Source of the DNA: Synechococcus sp. WH 7803
Lineage (GTDB): Bacteria > Cyanobacteriota > Cyanobacteriia > PCC-6307 > Cyanobiaceae
Assembly (NCBI GenBank): GCA_000063505.1
Contig: CT971583.1
Span: 2,077,918 to 2,141,917, forward strand
Reading direction: 5' to 3'
DNA length: 64,000 nucleotides
The notes beneath the pieces were generated by a model. That model saw only the letters and a program-made list of their open reading frames with translations, made no database searches and was not told where the DNA came from. Shown in pieces: positions 1-8,269 of this stretch. Numbering within the stretch: position 1 is the first letter of the stretch; each line of letters opens with the position of its first letter. Position numbers and translations under genes: made by a program.

Positions 1-297
1 GAAGGATGGGCCATTGGCGTGTTCCTCGATGGAACGCGCCAGCCCGATGGCCGCGTCAACCAACCCATGCCCGGAGCGGCCCTGCTCTCCGCTCGCTCAG
101 GAGCACCGCTACTGCCCGTGGCCATCGTGAACAGTCATCGGGCCCTGGGCACGGGGCGAAGCTGGCCCCGGCTGGTGCCCCTGCAAATGCGCATCGGCGA
201 ACCGATCCCTGCCCCTGCCAGTCGCCGCAAACCCGACCTGGAGGCCGCCACCCTCGAACTGCAACGCAGGATCAACGCCCTGCTCGATCAGGGCTGA
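1..297 (+). CDS. plsC: 1-acyl-sn-glycerol-3-phosphate acyltransferase, C-terminal part (5' end outside window)
   Basis: The reading frame is open from base 1 and stops at 295-297, so only the C-terminal 98 residues are here. The stretch FLDGTR followed by a Pro/Gly/Ala-rich segment and PLLPVAIV matches block III and the downstream strand of PlsC/LPLAT acyltransferases. These transfer an acyl chain to lysophosphatidic acid at the inner membrane. The usual FPEGTR motif is altered here (Leu for Pro, Asp for Glu). The catalytic HX4D box would lie upstream of the window. The 3' end overlaps the convergent DUF218 gene by 10 bases. Confidence 0.75.
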   Translation, partial: EGWAIGVFLDGTRQPDGRVNQPMPGAALLSARSGAPLLPVAIVNSHRALGTGRSWPRLVPLQMRIGEPIPAPASRRKPDLEAATLELQRRINALLDQG

Positions 298-878
298 GCA
301 AACAGTCCGGGCCATTGCCTGCGCACCCAGGGCTTTAGATCACGGCCCGTGAGCACCCATGCCAAGGCTCTGAAACCATCACCCCATCGCTTTCCCATAC
401 TTTCCATGCGGCACTGCTCAGCACAACTCACCGGCACGCCCGTCAGGCGAATGCCGCGGCTACCGGCAACCACCCCTCCCACCAGCAAAGCGCGGGGCAA
501 GTGATCCTCACTGGTCACCAACAGCACATGCTCAACCCCCTCAGCCTGCAGCTCATCCACCAATGAGGTGAAATTGCCAAGCGTGTCCTGGGCCCGGTAA
601 TCGAGGCGCACCTCGTTGGTTCCAAGTCCCTCATGCTCCATCAACCACCTGGCGTACTCAGGATTGGTTCCACCGCTGACCACCAACGGCAACGCCAGTC
701 GACGAGCCAGGCGTAATCCGATGCGCTCTCGTTCGGCATCACCACCCAAGACAAGAATGCGTTGCGGGTCCTGTCGGGTGAGCGCTGCCTTAGCAAAAGG
801 CCGCAGGGGCGTCGCCATCGCGGCCCCACCAATCAACGCTGACACCAGCAGAAAGGAGCGGATGCCGTGGCCCATCAA
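288..878 (-). CDS. YdcF/SanA-like DUF218 domain protein
   Basis: The 196-residue product has an N-terminal hydrophobic segment (about residues 8-24), probably a signal anchor. It is followed by the DUF218 signature: a strand ending in ILVLGGD, an arginine-rich helix (RIGLRLARRL), then LVVSGG and a later LLVTSEDHLPRA. DUF218 proteins such as SanA and YdcF are envelope-associated; their biochemical role is poorly defined. The start overlaps the tsaB stop by 4 bases (ATGA type), so it is probably translated together with tsaB and ycf34. The family call is good; a precise function cannot be given. Confidence 0.7.
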   Translation of the reverse strand: MMGHGIRSFLLVSALIGGAAMATPLRPFAKAALTRQDPQRILVLGGDAERERIGLRLARRLALPLVVSGGTNPEYARWLMEHEGLGTNEVRLDYRAQDTLGNFTSLVDELQAEGVEHVLLVTSEDHLPRALLVGGVVAGSRGIRLTGVPVSCAEQCRMESMGKRWGDGFRALAWVLTGRDLKPWVRRQWPGLFAQP

Positions 879-1525
879 ACGGATCCCACAGGAGAGGTGG
901 GGTAGATCGGCAGCACGGAGTCCCAGGGCCCCAAAGCGTCACTGGCATGGCGATCCACGCAACAGCGCAGCAGCTGCAGCACATCGCACGCCACATCGAC
1001 AGCCATGGTCAGCGCTGGAGCCGGCTGATCTGCCGCTTGAAGCAGCGCAGGATGCTGCAACTCCCTGAAATCAAGGTCTGCGCAGGTTGCGTTGTCTTGA
1101 TTCCAGCCGTCGCGCACCTGATAGCGACCTGCAACCCGGCCGCGCCGAGGTAGATCCTGAATGATGGAGAACGGTTCTCCACGCTGTGGGGCGGGAAGCG
1201 TCAGCTGAAGGCGCGGAGCCATCAGCGCAAAGCTGCTCACCCCATCGAGGGGACATTGGAGCTGCTGAGCCAACGTGCGAGCCAGCACGACCGTGAGCCG
1301 GGTTCCTGTGAACCCCCCGGGCCCAGTCGCCACAGCGAGGCGACGGATCCCAGGCCACTCGGACGCGGGCAAGATCTCGTCCAACACGGAGGGCAGCGCA
1401 TTCGTCAGCGCACGCCCCATGGGACGGCAGACAACCTGAGCCGCGCTCAGGGGTGCTTGGGCAGACACCACCGCGATGCCCAGGGTGTCCGTTGAGCTAT
1501 GCAGGGCCAGCAGCCAGTCGCTCAT
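875..1525 (-). CDS. tsaB: tRNA threonylcarbamoyladenosine biosynthesis protein TsaB
   Basis: A 216-residue ASKHA-fold protein. It begins with the family's N-terminal strand (LLALHSSTDTLGIAVV) and has the conserved block ATGPGGFTGTRL around residues 67-78. TsaB partners TsaD and TsaE to transfer threonylcarbamoyl to A37 of ANN-decoding tRNAs. It lacks the metal-binding residues of TsaD and acts as a scaffold subunit. It lies between ycf34 (upstream, 4-base overlap) and the DUF218 gene (downstream, 4-base overlap). The C-terminal part is divergent, as is usual for TsaB. Confidence 0.85.
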   Translation of the reverse strand: MSDWLLALHSSTDTLGIAVVSAQAPLSAAQVVCRPMGRALTNALPSVLDEILPASEWPGIRRLAVATGPGGFTGTRLTVVLARTLAQQLQCPLDGVSSFALMAPRLQLTLPAPQRGEPFSIIQDLPRRGRVAGRYQVRDGWNQDNATCADLDFRELQHPALLQAADQPAPALTMAVDVACDVLQLLRCCVDRHASDALGPWDSVLPIYPTSPVGSV

Positions 1526-1773
1526 TGAGGCACCTCCTCACCAGGGCGCAGGCGCGCCCATCGTCCTTGATCGAGGCTGAAGCTTCCGCAGGCGCGCACA
1601 TCCCACTCAACGCCGACCTGCCCGTGGGGGAGATCCTGCACACTGATGTGAATCCTGGGCTCAACAGGCTTCATCGGCGGGGCCTCACAGAGATGGGCAG
1701 CACCATGCTGACGCTCGACCGCGTGATAGGCCTGACAACGATCGACCCAGCGGCAGTCCACACAGATGCACAT
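1522..1773 (-). CDS. ycf34: Ycf34 family protein
   Basis: An 83-residue product beginning MCICVDCRWVDRC, which is the Ycf34 signature. Longer in-frame starts exist (for example at 1800), but the family begins exactly at this MCIC, so 1773 is chosen. Ycf34 is conserved in cyanobacteria and algal plastids and has been linked to Fe-S binding and photosynthetic electron flow. The clustered cysteines fit that. The 3' end overlaps tsaB by 4 bases. The 5' end faces cca with almost no spacer. Confidence 0.85.
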   Translation of the reverse strand: MCICVDCRWVDRCQAYHAVERQHGAAHLCEAPPMKPVEPRIHISVQDLPHGQVGVEWDVRACGSFSLDQGRWARLRPGEEVPQ

Positions 1774-1807
1774 GCCCAATGGTTCCAGTGCGGACTCCAT
1801 TTTGACG

Positions 1808-3037
1808 GTGAGCCCAGAGCAACTGACTGATCTGCTCTGGCGCCGACTCGAACCGGAGCGATGGCCCCTCAAGCCCTCTCAGCTCCCTGAAGGGGCAGTT
1901 CTGGTGGGCGGAGCGGTTCGTGACGGATTGCTGAATCGATTGCCTCCATGTCCGGATCTTGACCTGGTGGTTCCGGGTGCGGTGCTGGGCACCGTCCAAC
2001 GCTTGGCGAGGGAGCACGGTGGCGCGTGCGTGGTGCTGGACGAGCAGCGGCAGATGGCTCGGCTGGTGCTGAAAGGCTGGACGATCGACTTCGCCAGGCT
2101 TGAGGGGGAAGACCTCACCGAGGATCTGTTCCGTAGGGATTTCAGACTCAACGCCATTGCGCTGAGCCTGTCGCACCCCCAGCAACTGATCGATCCCACA
2201 GGAGGACTTCAAGATCTTCAAGACGGGCTGATCTGTGCCATCCGGGAAAGCAATCTTCGCGACGACCCCTTGCGCCTGCTGCGCGCACTTCGCTTGATGG
2301 CCGAACTGGAGATGCGCATTGATACCGACACCTTGGCCATGGTGAAAGCCAATGGTGCATTGCTGACGCGTTCGGCCCCGGAACGCATTCAGGCCGAATT
2401 ACTGAGACTCGTGGCCGCTCCTGCTGCCGATGCGGCGATCACGCTCCTGCAGTCCCTGGACCTTCTCAAGCCATGGAGTGCGCCCGGTTGGCAGCACTCG
2501 CACGTCAACGCAAGCCAACCACTGCGCGCAGCCTCCTCCATGACCTTGGAAGAGCAGAGCCTGGCCCTGCCTCTGGCTCGGCTCACCGCCCTACTCAGCG
2601 ATTCAGGACTGAGGTCCCTGCGCTTCAGCCGACGACAGATTCAACGTTGCGCCAAGCTGCGCCAATGGCAGGAGCGCTGCGCTCATGGGGACAGCAGCAG
2701 CTTGGATGAGATGGAAAGGCTGCGCTTGCACCAAGACCTTGAGGCTGATCTTCCAGCCCTGGTTTTGTGTTGGCCAGAGCAGCACAGAGACCGATGGATG
2801 CAGCAATGGAGGAACCCGGAGGACCCGTTGTTCCATCCCCGTTCCCCCTTGGATGGGGACACCCTCCAGAGCGAGCTCTCTCTCAATCCGGGCCCAATAC
2901 TCGGTGCCTTGATCCTGCACCTCACGACCGCGCGCGCCTATGGTCGTGTTTCATCCCGTGAGCAGGCCCTCGACGAGGCCCGCCGATGGCTCCACCGGCC
3001 TCCTTCGACAAGCGAGTTGAGCAGGCGCTGTGATTAA
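1808..3037 (+). CDS. cca: CCA tRNA nucleotidyltransferase (poly(A) polymerase family)
   Basis: A class II nucleotidyltransferase of about 410 residues. Motif A reads GGAVRDGLL, followed by PDLDLVVPG with the two metal-binding aspartates. Motif B/C includes RRDFRLNAIAL, and then RLLRALRLMAEL binds nucleotide. The enzyme adds or repairs the CCA end of tRNAs. The frame is open from an ATG at 1766, but that start would overlap the divergent ycf34 start. GTG 1808 (or TTG 1802) is preferred for that reason; the choice is uncertain. The RRM gene follows 64 bases downstream. Confidence 0.85.
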   Translation: MSPEQLTDLLWRRLEPERWPLKPSQLPEGAVLVGGAVRDGLLNRLPPCPDLDLVVPGAVLGTVQRLAREHGGACVVLDEQRQMARLVLKGWTIDFARLEGEDLTEDLFRRDFRLNAIALSLSHPQQLIDPTGGLQDLQDGLICAIRESNLRDDPLRLLRALRLMAELEMRIDTDTLAMVKANGALLTRSAPERIQAELLRLVAAPAADAAITLLQSLDLLKPWSAPGWQHSHVNASQPLRAASSMTLEEQSLALPLARLTALLSDSGLRSLRFSRRQIQRCAKLRQWQERCAHGDSSSLDEMERLRLHQDLEADLPALVLCWPEQHRDRWMQQWRNPEDPLFHPRSPLDGDTLQSELSLNPGPILGALILHLTTARAYGRVSSREQALDEARRWLHRPPSTSELSRRCD

Positions 3038-3101
3038 CTGCCATGGCAGCGACGACAACGATCGGCCTGACACGCAGTTTTCCGTTTTTCTTCCCCGTTT
3101 C

Positions 3102-3539
3102 ATGAGCGTGCGTCTTTACATCGGCAATTTGCCGCAGAATTTTGAAAGCAAAGAGCTTGAAGCTCAGCTCACCAGCGTGGGAGAAGGCGTTCGCTTCAAA
3201 GCGGTCTTTGACAGGGAGACTGGAGCATGCCGCGGGTTCGGTTTCGCCAACATCGACGATGAAAAGGTCGCCGATGCCGTGATCGAACAGTTCAACGGCA
3301 AGGAGTTCAACGGCAACAGCCTGCGCGTCGAGCGCTCTGAACGTCGTGACAACAATGGTGGCGGTGGTGGTCGCCGTGCCGGACAAAATGGAGGAGGCCA
3401 CGCTCCCGGTTCAGCCCGCAAAGCTGTCAACAAGGTGGTTCACAGCGATGCCAAAGCTGAGGATGGCCCCGATCCCCGCTGGGCAGGCGAACTGGCGAAA
3501 TTAAAAGACTTACTTGGCAATCAAAAAACTGCCGTTTGA
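3102..3539 (+). CDS. RNA-binding protein, single RRM domain with Gly-rich tail
   Basis: The start MSVRLYIGNLP is chosen because cyanobacterial Rbp proteins begin right at the RRM. RNP2 is LYIGNL (residues 4-9) and RNP1 is RGFGFANI (about residues 44-51). The RRM is followed by a run of glycines and arginines, as in cold-inducible cyanobacterial Rbps, and then by an extra tail of about 45 residues (GDPRWAGELAKLKDLLG-like), which is longer than usual. It probably binds mRNA. A strong intrinsic terminator follows the stop by about 26 bases. Confidence 0.85.
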   Translation: MSVRLYIGNLPQNFESKELEAQLTSVGEGVRFKAVFDRETGACRGFGFANIDDEKVADAVIEQFNGKEFNGNSLRVERSERRDNNGGGGGRRAGQNGGGHAPGSARKAVNKVVHSDAKAEDGPDPRWAGELAKLKDLLGNQKTAV

Positions 3540-3565
3540 GATTTCCACAAGGTCAAACATAAAAA

Positions 3566-3593
3566 AGAGGTCCAATTGGGCCTCTTTTTTTTT
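3566..3593 (+). terminator. Rho-independent terminator after the RRM gene, probably bidirectional
   Basis: An 8-bp stem (AGAGGTCC at 3566-3573 with GGGCCTCT at 3578-3585, one G-U pair) encloses an AATT loop and runs into nine T residues. An A-run (3561-3566) precedes the stem, so the reverse strand also reads as hairpin plus T-run. It can therefore also terminate the minus-strand small gene that ends at 3621. Confidence 0.9.
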
Positions 3594-3620
3594 GCGTTTA
3601 AAACAACCAAAGCCAGGCTG

Positions 3621-3797
3621 CTAGGGCAGGAAAGCTGCAATCGCGATCACGCTTGCAAAAATACCAAGAAACAAAAATCCCATTTTTGTCATATTGGCTT
3701 CATGATCGTCCACACCTTCGTCGATGGCGTCCTTCATTTCAGACCTGAAGGAATCCATCGCTTGATCGATTTCGCTGTCCGCTTGTTTTCTTGACAT
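3621..3797 (-). CDS. small 58-residue membrane protein related to the tail of the adjacent cNMP-binding protein
   Basis: Read directly from the minus strand: ATG at 3797, 58 codons, TAG at 3621-3623. The N-terminal 38 residues are charged and helical; residues 40-57 form one hydrophobic span ending FLP. Residues 7-38 align without gaps to residues 112-143 of the neighbouring cNMP-binding protein with 11 identities, including the D..ID start, R.EM, I...V, HE and a final K. In both proteins this stalk is followed at once by a membrane span. No Shine-Dalgarno sequence is obvious. It lies 59 bases downstream of the cNMP gene, in the same direction, and ends next to the terminator at 3566. Function unknown. 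Confidence 0.7.
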   Translation of the reverse strand: MSRKQADSEIDQAMDSFRSEMKDAIDEGVDDHEANMTKMGFLFLGIFASVIAIAAFLP

Positions 3798-3856
3798 GGG
3801 AGGAAGGGTTCAAAGGGAAAGGAAATAAAACTCGGTTACGCCGAACTGGGCTGGGC

Positions 3857-4375
3857 TTAGCCCCTGTGGAAGAACCAATAGGCGCCCACAGCCAGGACGA
3901 CCAGCAAAATAATTGGCACTGCGATCGCAGCCATTCCATTGTGGCTCTTGAGGACCCTGGATTCGTGGGCGACGACCGCATCGCGAATGTTCACATGCAT
4001 TTCCTCTCGCAGGCGCTCGAGATCTGAATCAATCGAGGCATCGTCATAAAGAGAGCGCAGATGCTCAAATGTGGACTTACCAAGAATCAGGCTCTTTTCA
4101 GGCTTCTCGTAAAGGATTTCCATGAGCTCCTCCTTGGGGATCTCCACGATCTGGGAGGACCGTGCTGCGCGGGCATTGGCGATCCGAGGTCGGCTGTCGA
4201 TGATCTCAACTTCTCCGAAAACGTGACCAGGACCATGGGTCTCGTCCACACCTTCTCCGGTTTCCGGATACAGGGTGGTGATTTCTACCGATCCGGATTT
4301 AACGAGGTAAATCGAAGCGCTGTCTTGATCAGCCCTGTAGATGTAATCGCCCTGTTGAACCGCAAATCGACGCAC
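3857..4375 (-). CDS. cyclic nucleotide-binding (cNMP) domain protein with C-terminal membrane anchor
   Basis: 172 residues from a GTG start (MRRFAVQQGDYIYRADQ). Residues 1-95 form a CRP/PKA-type cNMP-binding fold: GDYIYRADQ, then IYLVKSGSVEI, then GHVFGEVEII...R.A.ARA, matching the phosphate-binding cassette and its Arg. The PBC reads FGEVEII rather than the canonical FGE(L/I)AL, so cyclic nucleotide binding is plausible but not certain. A charged linker follows, then a membrane span (about residues 149-168). There is no HTH, so this is not a CRP transcription factor. Its linker and tail match the 58-residue protein encoded downstream. Confidence 0.8.
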   Translation of the reverse strand: MRRFAVQQGDYIYRADQDSASIYLVKSGSVEITTLYPETGEGVDETHGPGHVFGEVEIIDSRPRIANARAARSSQIVEIPKEELMEILYEKPEKSLILGKSTFEHLRSLYDDASIDSDLERLREEMHVNIRDAVVAHESRVLKSHNGMAAIAVPIILLVVLAVGAYWFFHRG

Positions 4376-4453
4376 GGGTTGTCACGGAAATTGCGACCAC
4401 CTTATCCGCACATGCATTAAGGTGCAGCGCCAGTAAACACCCATGTGTCAACG

Positions 4454-5356
4454 ATGACAGAGCAGCCCGCAAGACGCGGCGTCATCCGCGGCACGTTGAT
4501 CGCCCTTGGAGTGGTTGCCGCTGGCGCCATCGGCTGGAACGTCTTCAAACCCAAGCCAGTCCCTAAAGCTGTTGTGAGTCGTCCTCAGCAGGTCACGGCT
4601 CTCGGGCGCCTGATGCCCACAGGGGGGCTTGTTCCAATCTCCATTCCAGCAGGAACGGCTGGGGGGAACGAGGTGGTTAAGGAGTGGTTTGCAGGGGAGG
4701 GTGAGCCGATCCGCAAGGGTCAAGTTCTTGTGAGGCTCAGCAGCTTTCAGGAGCTTCAGGCCGCCGTCGTACAGGCCCAGTCCAAGCTTCAGAGCACGGG
4801 AGCGTTGCTTCCTTTTCTCAAGATCAGTCAAAGCCGAGGCAAGGAGCTGTTCCAGGGAGGCGCCATCTCCGAAGAGGAGCTCGCCAAAACAACGGCGAGC
4901 ATTTTGGAAAAGCAGGCTGACGTCGAGGCAGCACGCGCCTCGCTCGTGCAGGCCAAAAGTCAGCTGAAAGCTGCAGAGGTTCGCTCACCACTAGATGGTC
5001 GCCTGATCAGGATTTACAGCTGGCCAGGCATGAAAGAGAGCGAGGAAGGACTTGCAGTGATTGGCCGCACCGGCTCGATGCAAGCATGGGTTCAAGTGTT
5101 CCAAACTGACGTTGAGCGCTTGCGGATCGGACAAAAGGCCTCGATCACCGCTGAAACAGGAGGGTTTCCCGGAACAGTGCAGGGCACACTCAAATCCATC
5201 ATCGGCAAAGTGTCCGAGCGTGATCTGTTCGCGGTGGCAGCCAATAACGATGTCAATGCGCGAGTGGTGCTTGTGAAACTCGATCTCGCGCCCAACCCTG
5301 ATCTGCAGCTGGATCGCCTCAGTGGCCTCAATGTGACGGCGCGCTTCGAGCCATGA
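4454..5356 (+). CDS. devB: DevB-type ABC exporter membrane fusion protein (HlyD family)
   Basis: About 300 residues with one N-terminal membrane span (about residues 10-28), a lipoyl-like domain (VKEWFAGEGEPIRKGQVLVRL), a short coiled-coil hairpin (about residues 97-175), a second lipoyl half (AAEVRSPLDGRLI) and a beta-barrel. This is the periplasmic adaptor of the DevBCA exporters, which link an inner-membrane ABC pump to a TolC porin. GTG 4445 is an alternative start three codons upstream. The 3' end overlaps devC by 4 bases. In filamentous cyanobacteria the relatives export heterocyst glycolipid; the substrate here is unknown. Confidence 0.8.
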   Translation: MTEQPARRGVIRGTLIALGVVAAGAIGWNVFKPKPVPKAVVSRPQQVTALGRLMPTGGLVPISIPAGTAGGNEVVKEWFAGEGEPIRKGQVLVRLSSFQELQAAVVQAQSKLQSTGALLPFLKISQSRGKELFQGGAISEEELAKTTASILEKQADVEAARASLVQAKSQLKAAEVRSPLDGRLIRIYSWPGMKESEEGLAVIGRTGSMQAWVQVFQTDVERLRIGQKASITAETGGFPGTVQGTLKSIIGKVSERDLFAVAANNDVNARVVLVKLDLAPNPDLQLDRLSGLNVTARFEP

Positions 5357-6552
5357 GACGCGGAGGGGGATGGACATCTCGGCTGAATTGGCACGACCTG
5401 CCTCTGGCATGGCTTCAGCTGAAGCGTCAACCAGTTCGTTACCTGGTGGCCGTCACCGGCATCGGTTTTGCGGCCTTGCTGATGTACATGCAGCTTGGCT
5501 TTCAGTCCGGTCTGCTGAAAAGCGCCACCACTTTTTACAACGCGCTCGACACAGACCTTGTTCTGATCAGCCCCGCAACCGTTAATAGCGGCAGTTACCA
5601 ACAGTTCCCGCAATCCCAACTGTTTCAAGCTCTGGGACTGCGCGGCATCAAGGAAACCATTCCTCTCTACATCGCCAATATTAATGCTCAACAACTTGGC
5701 GGAGTCAAGCCAACATCACTAAGGATGATTGGCTATGACCCCGATCTCACGGTCTTGAATGTTCCTGAGATCAACGCGCAAAGCGATCAACTCAAAACAC
5801 CGGGCTTTGTCCTCTTCGACACCCTTGGCATCGCAATCAAAACAGGCCCTGTTGGCAAAACATTTAAAGCCGATGGCCCACTCGACATGATCTTGTCGAA
5901 CTTTGAAAAAACCTTTCGAATCAAAGGATTGTTCAAGCTTGGCTCAACCTTCGTTGCCGACAGCAATTTGATTGGCAGCCAGGCAACTGCTCTACAACTT
6001 GCATCCAGACAAATCAATCTGGGCGAAATTTCACTGGGATTGATCCGCGTTGACAATCCATCCGAGATTCCGAGAATTCAAAGAGATCTGAGATCGCTCT
6101 ACGGTAATGAGCTTCAAGTCTTGACCAAGCCCGAACTGATTACGCAAGAAAGAGATTACTGGAATAACGTTTCATCATTTGGCGTTATTTTCGGCTTCGG
6201 GACAATTATGGGACTTCTGGTGGGAGGGGTTGTGGTTTATCAAGTGCTTTACACCGATGTCAGCGACCATCTCAAGGAGTACGCCACCCTGAAAGCCATG
6301 GGATTTTCTGATCAATTTATTTTAATTGTTGTTATTCAGGAAGCCGTTCTCCTCGGCGCATCCGCCTTCATCCCAGCCACAATTCTCAGCGCCATTCTCT
6401 ATGCAGCTCTAACGGCAGTGTCTGGCATCCAACTGCAGATGACCGCCGACAAATCCCTCCTCGTTGGGGCTCTCACGATCAGCGTTTGCGCCATCGCCTC
6501 CGCAATTGCAATCCGCAAGCTGCGTGATGCAGATCCGGCATCCGTTTTCTGA
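5353..6552 (+). CDS. devC: DevC-type ABC exporter permease (MacB/FtsX family)
   Basis: 399 residues with the FtsX/MacB topology: one span near the N-terminus (about residues 31-48), a large periplasmic domain (about 50-265), then three spans (about 272-297, 325-350 and 365-385). The motif YATLKAMGFSDQFI in the cytoplasmic loop is typical of DevC permeases. It starts with ATGA overlapping devB and is followed 5 bases later by devA, so the three form one operon. The central part of the gene is visibly more AT-rich than devA. Confidence 0.85.
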   Translation: MRRGGGWTSRLNWHDLPLAWLQLKRQPVRYLVAVTGIGFAALLMYMQLGFQSGLLKSATTFYNALDTDLVLISPATVNSGSYQQFPQSQLFQALGLRGIKETIPLYIANINAQQLGGVKPTSLRMIGYDPDLTVLNVPEINAQSDQLKTPGFVLFDTLGIAIKTGPVGKTFKADGPLDMILSNFEKTFRIKGLFKLGSTFVADSNLIGSQATALQLASRQINLGEISLGLIRVDNPSEIPRIQRDLRSLYGNELQVLTKPELITQERDYWNNVSSFGVIFGFGTIMGLLVGGVVVYQVLYTDVSDHLKEYATLKAMGFSDQFILIVVIQEAVLLGASAFIPATILSAILYAALTAVSGIQLQMTADKSLLVGALTISVCAIASAIAIRKLRDADPASVF

Positions 6553-6557
6553 CTTTT

Positions 6558-7283
6558 ATGCAGAACTCCTCTCCCAATTCACCCGTCATCAGAACGGAGA
6601 ACCTTTGTCACAGCTATGGCAAAGGCGAGCTGCGCACGCAAATTCTGCATGATCTGACATTCGACGTTCGTCGTGGTGAAATCACTCTCTTGGTTGGCCC
6701 CTCAGGCAGTGGGAAGAGCACCCTTCTCACGCTGATCGGAGCCCTCCGTTCGGTGGAGGAGGGATCCATTCAGGTTCTTGGTCAGGAACTGAACGGAGCG
6801 AATGAAACGGTCCTGATGCAGACACGTCGCAGGATTGGCTTCATCTTCCAGAGCCACAACCTGGTGTCGTCACTGACCGTGCTCCAGAACGTGCAAATTC
6901 TGCTCCAGCTCACGGAACCGAACCCTCAAGCCCGCCGCGAGAAAGCCATGGCTTTGCTGGAGGCCGTTGGCCTAAGCCATCGGTTGCATCATTTCCCAGA
7001 AGAACTCTCCGGAGGTCAGCGTCAGCGTGTGGCCATCGCCAGAGCCCTCGCTCCCGAACCAGAATTGGTGCTTGCCGATGAACCAACAGCGTCCCTCGAC
7101 AGCCGCTCTGGTCAGGACGTGGTCGAACTACTCGGCAACCTCTGCCGCGATCGTGGCAGTGCGGTACTTCTTGTGACCCACGACCTCAGACTGCTCAATG
7201 ACGCTGACCGCATCTGGGCCATTGAGGATGGTCGCGTCAAAGCCTGGACTGAATCCAACGGCAATATCGTGCAGACTCACTGA
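6558..7283 (+). CDS. devA: DevA-type ABC exporter ATP-binding protein
   Basis: 241 residues with a complete ABC ATPase set: Walker A GPSGSGKST, Q-loop FIFQSHNLV, signature LSGGQRQR, Walker B LVLADEPTAS and the switch VTHD. It belongs to the MacB/LolD/DevA subgroup (the SLTVLQNVQ segment fits DevA). It is expected to drive the DevC permease. The same-strand hydrolase gene follows after 20 bases. Confidence 0.88.
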   Translation: MQNSSPNSPVIRTENLCHSYGKGELRTQILHDLTFDVRRGEITLLVGPSGSGKSTLLTLIGALRSVEEGSIQVLGQELNGANETVLMQTRRRIGFIFQSHNLVSSLTVLQNVQILLQLTEPNPQARREKAMALLEAVGLSHRLHHFPEELSGGQRQRVAIARALAPEPELVLADEPTASLDSRSGQDVVELLGNLCRDRGSAVLLVTHDLRLLNDADRIWAIEDGRVKAWTESNGNIVQTH

Positions 7284-7303
7284 GCCGCATCGAAGTCCCA
7301 ACC

Positions 7304-8269
7304 GTGACCGCCAGTGCCAGTGCAGCAGTCTTCCCTGATCACTGGATCAAGCAGGGGAGTTGGAACAACCACAGGATCAGCTGGATCGAGACAGACCGCC
7401 GAGACGGTGAAAGCACGGCGCTTCTTATTCACGGGTTTGGAGCCTGCAAGGAACACTGGCGCCATACCGTGCCTGCCCTGACGGGGGATCACCACGTTGT
7501 CGCTCTCGACTTGCTCGGCTTTGGCATGAGTAACAAGCCCCAGTCGATCCTTCAGGGTGAGCCCCCCAATCCTGAAGGAGTGGTGTACAGCATCGACCTC
7601 TGGGCCAATCAGGTGGTTGATTTCATCGACAACCATGGAATCGTTGATGTTTCTCTGATTGGCAATTCGATTGGTGGTGTGGTGGCGCTGCGCGCCGCCG
7701 AAATCCTTGAAGAACGCCAGAAGCCTGCAGCCATGGTCGTTCTGATCGACTGTGCACAACGGGCCATCGACGACAAACGCGTTTCGGAACAACCACCTTT
7801 CAGGGCCCTTGGTCGGCCACTGCTCAAACAACTCGTGCGGCAACGCTGGGTGACACGCTCGCTCTTTATGAGCCTGGCCAGGCCCGGAGTGATCCGAAAA
7901 GTTTTGAAGTTGGCGTACCCCACCGGCGCTTGCGTGGACGACACCCTGGTGGAGGTTTTGCACCGGGCCGCACGCAGCCCTGGAGCGACTGAATCCTTTC
8001 GCGGTTTCATTAACCTCTTTAACGACCACCTTGCCCCCGAGGTGCTTGAACGAATCAAAACACCGGTGGGGATGATCTGGGGAGAAGCCGATCCCTGGGA
8101 GCCACTCAGCCAAGCTCAGCAATGGACGCGCTTTGCGTCCGTTCATGAACTCGCGACCCTCCCATCCCTGGGTCACTGCCCGCACGATGAAGGCCCTGAT
8201 CAGGTCAATCCCATCCTGCAGAGAATGCTCAACACCAATGGCCGTTCCTCCGCGGAGCTGAACTCTTGA
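7304..8269 (+). CDS. alpha/beta-fold hydrolase
   Basis: 321 residues. The oxyanion-hole motif is LLIHGFGACKEHWRH. The nucleophile elbow is LIGNSIGG (Ser in GNSIGG), the acid is probably in WGEADPWEP, and the histidine is in SLGHCPHDE. The family contains haloalkane dehalogenase-like and chlorophyll-related hydrolases; the substrate cannot be told from sequence. The stop overlaps the MFS gene start by 4 bases (TTGA), so the two are probably translated together. The gene follows devBCA in the same direction. Confidence 0.8.
   Translation: MTASASAAVFPDHWIKQGSWNNHRISWIETDRRDGESTALLIHGFGACKEHWRHTVPALTGDHHVVALDLLGFGMSNKPQSILQGEPPNPEGVVYSIDLWANQVVDFIDNHGIVDVSLIGNSIGGVVALRAAEILEERQKPAAMVVLIDCAQRAIDDKRVSEQPPFRALGRPLLKQLVRQRWVTRSLFMSLARPGVIRKVLKLAYPTGACVDDTLVEVLHRAARSPGATESFRGFINLFNDHLAPEVLERIKTPVGMIWGEADPWEPLSQAQQWTRFASVHELATLPSLGHCPHDEGPDQVNPILQRMLNTNGRSSAELNS

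Noticed and set aside
7277-8185. A 302-codon minus-strand frame opposite the alpha/beta hydrolase
   Set aside because: The hydrolase motifs are clear on the plus strand; the reverse frame has no motif and is not protein-like.
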